A stretch of DNA of 50,637 nucleotides from Hyphomonadaceae bacterium UBA7672 (lineage in GTDB: Bacteria > Pseudomonadota > Alphaproteobacteria > Caulobacterales > Hyphomonadaceae), in NCBI GenBank assembly GCA_002483135.1, contig DLHI01000002.1, positions 1-50,637 of the forward strand. The letters are read 5' to 3'. Each line of letters starts with the position of its first letter. Position 1 is the first letter of the stretch. The notes beneath the pieces are model-generated. The model was not told the DNA's origin. It did not search any database and saw nothing but the letters and a program-made list of their open reading frames with translations. Shown here piece by piece: positions 42,968-50,637 of the stretch. The position numbers and the translations under genes are program-made.

Positions 42968-43297
42968 ATGGCTGACAAACGCCCACCATCTCGTCCGGAC
43001 AAGGAGGTCGGCACCCAGACCCGGACCAAGGCCAAGACGAAGAAGCCCTCGCTCTACCGGGTGCTTCTGCTGAACGACGACTACACGCCGATGGAATTCG
43101 TGGTGCTCGTGCTCGAGCACTTCTTCAATAAGTCGCGCGAGGAGGCCACGCGCATCATGCTTCACGTCCACAACAATGGCGTAGGCGTGTGTGGCGTCTT
43201 TCCGCTCGATGTCGCCGAAACGAAGGTCACGCAGGTGATGGATCTTGCCCGCCAGCACCAGCATCCTCTCCAATGCACCAAGGAACGCGAGGACTAG
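42968..43297 (+). CDS. clpS: ATP-dependent Clp protease adaptor ClpS
   Basis: ClpS delivers N-degron substrates to ClpA. The 109-residue protein has the ClpS core YRVLLLNDDYTPMEFVV with the DDYT hydrophobic-pocket entry, then MLHVHNNGVGVCGVF. The N-terminal 35 residues are polar and basic, matching the flexible tail that engages ClpA. It is 11 bases before clpA, the expected partner. The ATG at 42968 begins the plausible tail. Confidence 0.96.
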   Translation: MADKRPPSRPDKEVGTQTRTKAKTKKPSLYRVLLLNDDYTPMEFVVLVLEHFFNKSREEATRIMLHVHNNGVGVCGVFPLDVAETKVTQVMDLARQHQHPLQCTKERED

Positions 43298-43308
43298 AGA
43301 ACCCCTAA

Positions 43309-45618
<2,310 letters not shown>

Positions 45619-45638
45619 CAAGCCCGCGCAGGAATATG

Positions 45639-45673
45639 GAAGGGCGGCTCGCAAGGGCCGCCCTTCTGGTTTT
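45639..45673 (+). terminator. Intrinsic terminator after clpA
   Basis: GAAGGGCGGC (45639-45648) pairs with GCCGCCCTTC (45657-45666) in a perfect 10-bp stem, followed by TGGTTTT. It is 21 bases after the clpA stop. The next gene starts 14 bases after the T-run. Confidence 0.75.
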
Positions 45674-45687
45674 CAAGCGAGTCATTG

Positions 45688-46194
45688 ATGGTCAAGTACA
45701 TCGCCAAGGCCAACGACGACGTGCTCTCGCATTGTCAGTGCGTGGATACGCTCGCGGCGGGTCCGGCGCAGCTCGATTGTCCGTGGTGTGGTTGCGGCTG
45801 GCTGTTCAGCTGCATCAAGTGCCGTAAGGCCTTCACCTTCGGCCGTGTCGTTGACGTTGATCGCTCCTATACCGCCATCGTGCATGAGGATTTCACCAAC
45901 CGCGGCGGCAGCGCGGATGACGAAGACATCGAGCACGGCGCTGAATGGATGGCAGCGGCGCTCGCCGATCTCTCCGTTGGCGACATCGTTGTCTATCTCG
46001 ACGGATCGTACCTGCCGCTTGAGACCGAAAACTTCGCCTATGATGGCTGGCACGCCCAGCACGACTTTGATCGTCTGCCGCATGCCATCGCGCTCGAACA
46101 ACCTAGCGCACTGCGCGACACGCTTGGCGTCAAGAGCTACTGGGATGAACGCGAACTGGTGGACGAGGAAGTCGAAGACGAAGCCGACGAGTAG
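45688..46194 (+). CDS. Cys-rich hypothetical protein downstream of clpA
   Basis: This 168-residue protein has seven Cys in its first 45 residues: Cys16, 18, 31, 34, 36, 42 and 45. They form CQC, CPWCGCG and CIKC. The CxC...CxxCxC...CxxC spacing suggests a zinc-ribbon-like or metal-binding N-terminal region. The C-terminal part is acidic, ends EEVEDEADE, and contains WxxDRLPHAIALEQP-like segments. I do not recognise the family. It follows the clpA terminator, so it is probably transcribed separately. Confidence 0.75.
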   Translation: MVKYIAKANDDVLSHCQCVDTLAAGPAQLDCPWCGCGWLFSCIKCRKAFTFGRVVDVDRSYTAIVHEDFTNRGGSADDEDIEHGAEWMAAALADLSVGDIVVYLDGSYLPLETENFAYDGWHAQHDFDRLPHAIALEQPSALRDTLGVKSYWDERELVDEEVEDEADE

Positions 46195-46203
46195 ACGATC
46201 ACG

Positions 46204-46812
46204 CTATGGCGCAGGCGTCGCCGTGTTTGCGTCTGTCGAGGCGCCTTGCTGCGTCGGCCAGATGACCGGGAAGGGCGGCGCCGCCGCAGCGGCACAGTCG
46301 TTCCAGCGAAGCTCCCGCAGGGCGAAGCGCACGCCGTCCCACTCATATTCGCCTTCGCTGCCGCAGCCGCCATGACCGGCGCTCTTGCGGAAGGTGGAGA
46401 GCACGCCTGTGCCCGCATCGATCTCCGCCATGCTGATCTGATCGGACGCGAACCAGCCTCCGGTGTCATAGTCCGGGAAAGAGAGCAGTTCGGGCTTCTC
46501 TCCCGAGCGGACCGCGAAGAGGCGATGCGTCGTCGAATAGGCGCCCACGCTGCAGCCGAGCATGACGATGGCGCCGTTCTCCAGCCCGACGACTTTGGAT
46601 TCGAGCTGCGCATCGTCAGGTTTCACACAGCCGCCCATGGCGTCGCTGATTGTCTGGGCCGAGGCGATCAGGGCTGCGTCGCCCTCCAGCGCGGCGGCAG
46701 CAGATCCGCCAATCGCCGCTGTGCCTTCCGGACCGCCGCAACCAGCGAGCAGAAGCGCGATTGCCGGCCCGGCAAGGGCATGGCCAAGAGCCGTTCGAGT
46801 TCCCCGACGCAT
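46204..46812 (-). CDS. Hypothetical lipoprotein (202 aa)
   Basis: The ATG at 46812 has an excellent AGGAGG site. It gives a 202-residue protein with a lipoprotein signal ending AIALLLAGCGG (Cys25). The mature part has AIVMLGCSVGAYSTTHRLF and GHGGCGSEGEYEWDGVRF, with several Cys and a WNDC near the end. I recall similar DUF1176-type proteins that share the Cys-Gly and EYEWDG pattern, but I am not sure of the family. Its tail has Ala/Pro and Thr/Asn residues. Confidence 0.8.
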   Translation of the reverse strand: MRRGTRTALGHALAGPAIALLLAGCGGPEGTAAIGGSAAAALEGDAALIASAQTISDAMGGCVKPDDAQLESKVVGLENGAIVMLGCSVGAYSTTHRLFAVRSGEKPELLSFPDYDTGGWFASDQISMAEIDAGTGVLSTFRKSAGHGGCGSEGEYEWDGVRFALRELRWNDCAAAAAPPFPVIWPTQQGASTDANTATPAP

Positions 46813-46909
46813 CACGTCCTCCTGCAGGCGGGCCAGTGATGACGAAACATTACTGCAAATCAATGGCTAGACGGCGCTCAAACCGGGGATAACGCAGGCC
46901 AACCTGCGG

Positions 46910-47371
46910 CTACCAGTCGCCGGAAACCGGTTCGCCGCCAAAGAGCTCCGCCAGACGCCGACGGGTGCCCGCCGTTGTCTCTTCGGGCGGGGCAAGAGGG
47001 TCGAAAAAGCCGGTTTCGGCGATTTCTCCGCGCTGGGTGGCCTCAACCTGCCGCCAGCGGTCAACCCGGAAGACCAGCACATGATCATTGGGAAAGAAGG
47101 CGTGGTTGGCATGGATTGACGCCAGCCGCAGGTCGGCGGGCGACGTAGCAACTCCGGCTTCTTCCAGTAGCTCCCGCTGCAATGCCTCCAGCGCCGTCTC
47201 GCCCTTTTCGATGCCGCCGCCGGGCATATGCCAGCCCGGCGTGTAGGTGTGCCGCAACAGCAGCACACGGCCCCGGTCGTCGACAACAACGCCGCGAACG
47301 CCCAGCGTCATGGGGCGGAGCATGCGCCACCATGTCTGGAAGGCTCGGTCGCGCAGTGTGCGTTTTCTCAA
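46910..47371 (-). CDS. Nudix hydrolase
   Basis: This 153-residue nudix protein has the full box, GGGIEKGETALEALQRELLEEAG in outline (core GIEKGETALEALQRELLEEAG, Gx5Ex7REUxEExG). LRHTYTPGWHMPGG precedes it, a common form in alphaproteobacterial nudix enzymes. The start is a TTG at 47371 without a clear ribosome site; an ATG at 47323 is an alternative that leaves the domain nearly intact. The substrate is unknown. Confidence 0.88.
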   Translation of the reverse strand: MRKRTLRDRAFQTWWRMLRPMTLGVRGVVVDDRGRVLLLRHTYTPGWHMPGGGIEKGETALEALQRELLEEAGVATSPADLRLASIHANHAFFPNDHVLVFRVDRWRQVEATQRGEIAETGFFDPLAPPEETTAGTRRRLAELFGGEPVSGDW

Positions 47372-47484
47372 GCGATTGCCTTGTTCTTTCCGGGTTTCGG
47401 ACCCGCTGGAAATCCGCTAGGACAGGCCCAATCGAGACTCAAGTATTCCCAAGTTCTGGGCGCTTTGGCCGTAAGGAGACTGTC

Positions 47485-47565
47485 GTGGCTGCTGTGTACG
47501 CTATTCTGGCCGTGGTTGTGACCTTCGGTCTGCTGAACCTGATCGAATACCGCCGCCTGGACTAA
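47485..47565 (+). CDS. 26-residue membrane peptide
   Basis: A GTG at 47485, with AAGGAG six bases upstream, opens a 27-codon frame. It encodes a single-pass peptide: AAVYAILAVVVTFGLLNLIE as the membrane segment, then a YRRLD cytoplasmic-type end. The strong ribosome site, the strict hydrophobic span with basic end and the lack of any competing gene argue that it is translated. It lies 87 bases before the antiporter gene, on the same strand. Other small helices of this sort act as KdpF-like accessory subunits; that is analogy only. Confidence 0.6.
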   Translation: MAAVYAILAVVVTFGLLNLIEYRRLD

Positions 47566-47573
47566 CGCTTCGG

Positions 47574-47586
47574 CCAGATTATCTGG
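47574..47586. promoter_or_regulatory. 13-base palindrome between the small peptide gene and the antiporter gene
   Basis: CCAGAT-T-ATCTGG is a perfect 6+1+6 inverted repeat, starting 9 bases after the peptide stop. It could be an operator for the antiporter gene or a short RNA hairpin. Confidence 0.35.
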
Positions 47587-47652
47587 ACGGATCCGGTCTT
47601 GCGGGTCACGGTCCCTTGGGGGAGGGATGTCCAAACGTAGGGGGTAACATCC

Positions 47653-48654
47653 GTGCTCGCAGGCGCAATCGTTGTCCTCATCGCCGGCTTTGGCATTCTG
47701 ATTTATTCGGCGGACTGCCTCGTGCGCGGCGCCCTGTCGGCAGCCTACAAGGCCAACGTATCGCCGCTTCTGGTTGGCATCGTTATCGTTGGGTTTGGCA
47801 CGTCGCTTCCCGAGTTCATTATTTCGGTCCAGGCTGCGACCAATGGCAGCGCCGGCCTCGCGCACGGCAACATCATCGGCTCCAACATCGCCAACATCCT
47901 GCTGGTGCTGGCGCTTCCCGCGCTGATCTTCCCGATCGCGACTGCAGCGCCGCGCATGCGCATAACGTCGTTCTTCATGCTTCTCTGCACGGCGGCATGG
48001 ATCGGCATCTCGCTTTTCTTCGGTCTCACGCAATGGGTCGGGATCGCCTTCATCGTCGCGCTGGTCATCTACCTGTTTGTCTCCTGGTCCATCGCACGCA
48101 AGGACATGACCGAGGACACCAAGGAAGAACTGGAGCTGATGAAGAAGCCGATGTGGCGGATGATCATACTGATCCTCATCGGCCTGGTCGGCCTGCCGCT
48201 CGGCTCGCGCCTGTTGCTCGACGGCGGCATCTCGCTGGGCCAGGAACTGCACGCGAGCGAGACCATCGTCGGTCTCACGGTTCTCGCGCTCGGATCATCG
48301 CTGCCAGAGCTCGGCGCCTGCATCGCCGCCGCCGTGCGCAAGCAAAGCGACGTCGCCATGGGCAACATTCTCGGCTCGAACATTTTCAACATCCTGGGCG
48401 CCGGCGGCGTTGTCGCGATCCTCGCGCCGCGCGAAACGCTGAGCCCCGAATTCACGGCCTTCAGCAACTGGGCGATGGCGGGCGCCGCCGTTCTGGTCAC
48501 GCTGGTGATCTTCCTGCGTCGCCGCATCGGCATCGGCACGGGCGTGGTCTTCCTCGGGCTGTACGTGGCCTACTTGGCCGGCCTTTATAACAACTGGTCG
48601 TTCCAGGGCATCGGCGACCTGATCATCGAACCCGCTGCGCACAGCCCGACCTGA
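47653..48654 (+). CDS. Calcium/sodium antiporter (CaCA family)
   Basis: This 333-residue cation antiporter has the two inverted CaCA repeats. The first has GFGTSLPE and GNIIGSNIANI, and the second has ALGSSLPELGACI and GNILGSNIFNILG. About ten helices are visible. It exchanges Ca2+ or similar cations for Na+ or H+; substrate within the YrbG group is uncertain. The start is a GTG at 47653 with a GGGGG ribosome site. The stop lies in a 12-base palindrome with the convergent sixA stop. Confidence 0.93.
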   Translation: MLAGAIVVLIAGFGILIYSADCLVRGALSAAYKANVSPLLVGIVIVGFGTSLPEFIISVQAATNGSAGLAHGNIIGSNIANILLVLALPALIFPIATAAPRMRITSFFMLLCTAAWIGISLFFGLTQWVGIAFIVALVIYLFVSWSIARKDMTEDTKEELELMKKPMWRMIILILIGLVGLPLGSRLLLDGGISLGQELHASETIVGLTVLALGSSLPELGACIAAAVRKQSDVAMGNILGSNIFNILGAGGVVAILAPRETLSPEFTAFSNWAMAGAAVLVTLVIFLRRRIGIGTGVVFLGLYVAYLAGLYNNWSFQGIGDLIIEPAAHSPT

Positions 48655-48660
48655 GGCGCC

Positions 48661-49149
48661 TCAATCCGAAATCGTCTTCGGCGTGACATAGGCCTGCAGG
48701 CGCCAGGCTGAGGTCTCGTCCGCGCGTCCGAACACCGCGCCGGCTGCCGTCGGGAATTTCGCGCGCACGGCCGATTCCAGCGCGTTGTTGCGATGGGCGA
48801 GGCGGCTGGCCAGTTCGTGCAGCCCAGGATTGTGGGCGACCACCATCACATTCCTCGCGCCCGTCGCCTCCGCCGCGCGCATCAGCGTGTCGGTGTCGGC
48901 CAGATAGAGGCTGTCGAGGAACTCCACAGTCACATCGGGAAACCAGCTGGCGACGAGCGCCCATGTCTCGCGCGTGCGCCTTGCAGGAGACACCAGCACA
49001 ATCTCGGGCTCGGCCCCGGCGCCGGCCAGCGCTTCGCCAATGCCGGGGGCGTCCTCGCGACCACGCGCGGCGAGCGGCCGGTCGAAGTCCTCCCCCGTGT
49101 CGGAGTTTGTCGCCGCTTTGGCGTGACGAAGTAGAACGAGCTGGCGCAT
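48661..49149 (-). CDS. sixA: SixA-type histidine phosphatase
   Basis: This 162-residue phosphoglycerate-mutase-like protein has the RHA motif (LVLLRHAKAAT, Arg8-His9). PARRTRETWAL and the VVAHNPGLHELA segment with the second His follow. Family members dephosphorylate phosphohistidine or other phosphoesters. The ATG at 49149 begins the conserved motif; upstream extension in frame lies in the divergent promoter region. The gene symbol is by family likeness and the substrate is not known. Confidence 0.88.
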   Translation of the reverse strand: MRQLVLLRHAKAATNSDTGEDFDRPLAARGREDAPGIGEALAGAGAEPEIVLVSPARRTRETWALVASWFPDVTVEFLDSLYLADTDTLMRAAEATGARNVMVVAHNPGLHELASRLAHRNNALESAVRAKFPTAAGAVFGRADETSAWRLQAYVTPKTISD

Positions 49150-49280
49150 GCGACCCCAGAATCTGGCGCGGCTAGCTCTGCCGCATTCTCCCGTGAATTG
49201 CCAAGGGGATAGCCAGAAAAGGCGACGGCAAGATGGCCGCTCGCCTGTCGGATTTAATTCTGCCCCCCTTGTGCAATGCA

Positions 49281-49298
49281 ATATGATGACCATCATAT
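49281..49298. promoter_or_regulatory. Palindromic operator upstream of the thiolase gene
   Basis: ATATGATG-AC-CATCATAT is a perfect 8+2+8 inverted repeat, 27 bases before the thiolase ATG. TATATAAA follows and could be part of a -10. Such AT-rich palindromes are typical of TetR- or MarR-type operators over fatty-acid or branched-chain amino acid genes. No cognate regulator lies in the window. Confidence 0.55.
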
Positions 49299-49325
49299 AT
49301 AAAGACCTAACAAGGGAGCCATCAT

Positions 49326-50483
49326 ATGACCCGGGCTGTCATCGCAGGATATGCGCGCACGCCATTCCACTTCGCCAACAAGGGAAAGCTCGTCGGCGTA
49401 AGGCCGGACGACCTCGCCGCCATCGCCATCAAGGGGCTGGTCGAGCGCACCGGCATCGATCCAAAAACGCTTGAGGATGTCGTCCTCGGCACGGCCTATC
49501 CCGAGGCAGAGCAGGGCTCCAACATCGCTCGCCTCGCCAGCCTGCTGGCCGGTCTGCCCATTGAACTGGGCGGCATCACGATGAACCGGTTCTGCGGCTC
49601 GTCCATGTCGGCCATCCACTATGCAGTGGGCCAGATCGCCATCGGCGCGGGCGAAGCCTTCATCGCCGGCGGCGTCGAAAGCATGACGCGCGTGCCCCAG
49701 GGCGGCTTCAACCATTCGCCAAACCCGCGCTTCAAAGGGAAAGCGCAGAACGATCCGGACGTTATGCTGGACGCCTATATTTCGATGGGTGAGACGGCGG
49801 AGAATGTGGCGCGGCAGTACAACATCTCCCGCGCCGATCAGGAAAAGCTCGCCTACGTCTCGCAGATGAAAGCCGCCGAGGCGCAACGCGAAGGCCGCCT
49901 ACGCGACGAGATCGTGCCGGTGAAAACGCTGGACGGCATCGTCGATCAGGATGGCACGCTGCGCCCCGCGACGACGCTGGAAGGCCTTGCGGGCCTCAAG
50001 CCCGCCTTCCGTCCCGATGGATCGGTGACGGCCGGCACATCCTCCCCGCTCACCGATGGCGCCGCGATGACGCTCATCACGTCCGAAGCCTACGCGAAGC
50101 GCCACGGCCTCGAAGTCCTCGGCCGCATCCGCTCCGTCGCCATTGCCGGCGTGCCGCCAGAGATCATGGGCATGGGCCCCGTCCCCGCCTCGCAGAAAGC
50201 GCTGGCGTGCGCGGGTCTCACCATCAAGGACATCGACGTGGTCGAGATCAACGAAGCCTTCGGCTCACAAGCCGTCGCCTCGATCCGCCAGCTCGATATC
50301 CCGATGGAAAAAGTGAACATCGACGGCGGCGGCATTTCCATCGGCCACCCGCTGGGCGCCACCGGCGCGCGCATCACGGCGAAGGCCGCGCAGATCATGA
50401 AACGCGAAGGCAAACGCTACGCCCTCGCCACGCAATGCATCGGCGGCGGGCAGGGCATCGCCACGGTGATCGAGGCAGTCTGA
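49326..50483 (+). CDS. Thiolase (acetyl-CoA acyltransferase)
   Basis: This 385-residue thiolase has the nucleophile Cys90 in MNRFCGSSMSA, the EINEAFGSQAV block, GGGISIGHPLGATGAR with the catalytic His and a C-terminal CIGGGQGIATVIE with the second Cys. It cleaves or makes 3-ketoacyl-CoA; the beta-oxidation (FadA-type) or biosynthetic role cannot be decided. It is preceded by an AAGGGAG ribosome site and a palindromic operator, and followed by a strong hairpin. Confidence 0.95.
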   Translation: MTRAVIAGYARTPFHFANKGKLVGVRPDDLAAIAIKGLVERTGIDPKTLEDVVLGTAYPEAEQGSNIARLASLLAGLPIELGGITMNRFCGSSMSAIHYAVGQIAIGAGEAFIAGGVESMTRVPQGGFNHSPNPRFKGKAQNDPDVMLDAYISMGETAENVARQYNISRADQEKLAYVSQMKAAEAQREGRLRDEIVPVKTLDGIVDQDGTLRPATTLEGLAGLKPAFRPDGSVTAGTSSPLTDGAAMTLITSEAYAKRHGLEVLGRIRSVAIAGVPPEIMGMGPVPASQKALACAGLTIKDIDVVEINEAFGSQAVASIRQLDIPMEKVNIDGGGISIGHPLGATGARITAKAAQIMKREGKRYALATQCIGGGQGIATVIEAV

Positions 50484-50502
50484 CGCGTATCGCCAAACGT
50501 GA

Positions 50503-50537
50503 ACCGCCGCCGGCCTCGGAGGAGGGCCGGCGGCGGT
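50503..50537. terminator. Strong hairpin between thiolase and the next gene
   Basis: Bases 50503-50515 pair with 50525-50537 in a 13-bp stem of ACCGCCGCCGGCC type, with a nine-base loop. No T-run follows on either strand. Its place between convergent ends suggests bidirectional termination or end protection. Confidence 0.6.
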
Positions 50538-50565
50538 GTCGTCAGGCGGGTCTGAAGGGGGGGGA

Positions 50566-50637
50566 TCAGACGGGGCCGACGAAGCCAGTGACGAGACCGA
50601 CCTGTGCGGCCACCGCCATGAAGGCGACGAGGCCCAT
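50566..50637 (-). CDS. 3' end of a minus-strand gene (truncated by the window)
   Basis: The last 72 bases form an open minus-strand frame from the window edge to a TGA at 50566. It encodes a hydrophobic C-terminus (FMAVAAQVGLVTGFVGPV). The frame begins at the edge, so the gene is cut; its length and start are not visible. The composition suggests a membrane helix. No family can be named. Confidence 0.45.
   Translation of the reverse strand: MGLVAFMAVAAQVGLVTGFVGPV

Overview
The window reads as a GC-rich chromosomal segment of an alphaproteobacterium, most likely Caulobacterales or a close relative such as Hyphomonadaceae. I base this on a class I lysyl-tRNA synthetase, the DUF1285 / CoA-pyrophosphatase / DUF6111 / CCA-transferase gene string, linked dnaB-alr and radA-cvpA-purF, a clpS-clpA pair, and a moxR operon with a fused BatA/DUF4159 protein. 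The assignment is from recognition of families, not from a search. I found no rRNA, tRNA, insertion sequence, integrase, prophage or CRISPR array. Coding density is very high and nearly all genes look like core genome.

Layout. 0.04-4.2 kb (minus): radA, cvpA, purF and a short-chain dehydrogenase in one tight operon. 4.4-8.1 kb (plus): cysK, a PLP-dependent decarboxylase, a small antisense membrane gene and a FemAB-like acyltransferase. 8.1-12.8 kb: a NatAB-like ABC exporter, a PqaA-type lipoprotein and a divergent DUF1287 lipoprotein. 12.8-17.1 kb (minus): dnaB, alr, mlaE, mlaF, the last three chained by 4-bp start/stop overlaps. 17.2-19.5 kb: a MntA/HepT-type (MNT-HEPN) toxin-antitoxin pair and lysK. 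19.5-24.8 kb: small envelope proteins, a YceI lipoprotein, two regulators (MmyB-type XRE and a LexA-like S24 protein) and a CorC/HlyC-family membrane protein. 24.8-26.9 kb (minus): a two-gene operon of a Ddl-like ATP-grasp enzyme and a predicted zinc metallopeptidase, the best candidate here for an undescribed pathway. 27.0-29.7 kb: an SDR, two tandemly duplicated tiny lipoproteins, a GNAT acetyltransferase and a 118-bp palindromic element.

29.7-36.4 kb (minus): moxR, DUF58, a 911-residue BatA/DUF4159 membrane protein and a 681-residue VWA membrane protein form one operon. It is divergent from DUF1285-nudix-DUF6111-cca (36.4-39.2 kb). 39.2-42.5 kb: tspO, hemF, a DUF6958 protein and a D,D-carboxypeptidase. 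After the only long gap (42.5-43.0 kb) come clpS-clpA and a Cys-rich protein. Then follow a lipoprotein, a nudix hydrolase, a 26-codon membrane peptide gene, a Na+/Ca2+-type antiporter, a SixA phosphatase and a thiolase with a palindromic operator. The right edge cuts a minus-strand gene, leaving only its 3' end.

Two larger-scale patterns stand out. Convergent genes usually end within a few bases of each other, several sharing a CTAG or CTAA stop. The one such junction that is wide open and not accounted for by a simple terminator holds the 118-bp palindromic element.
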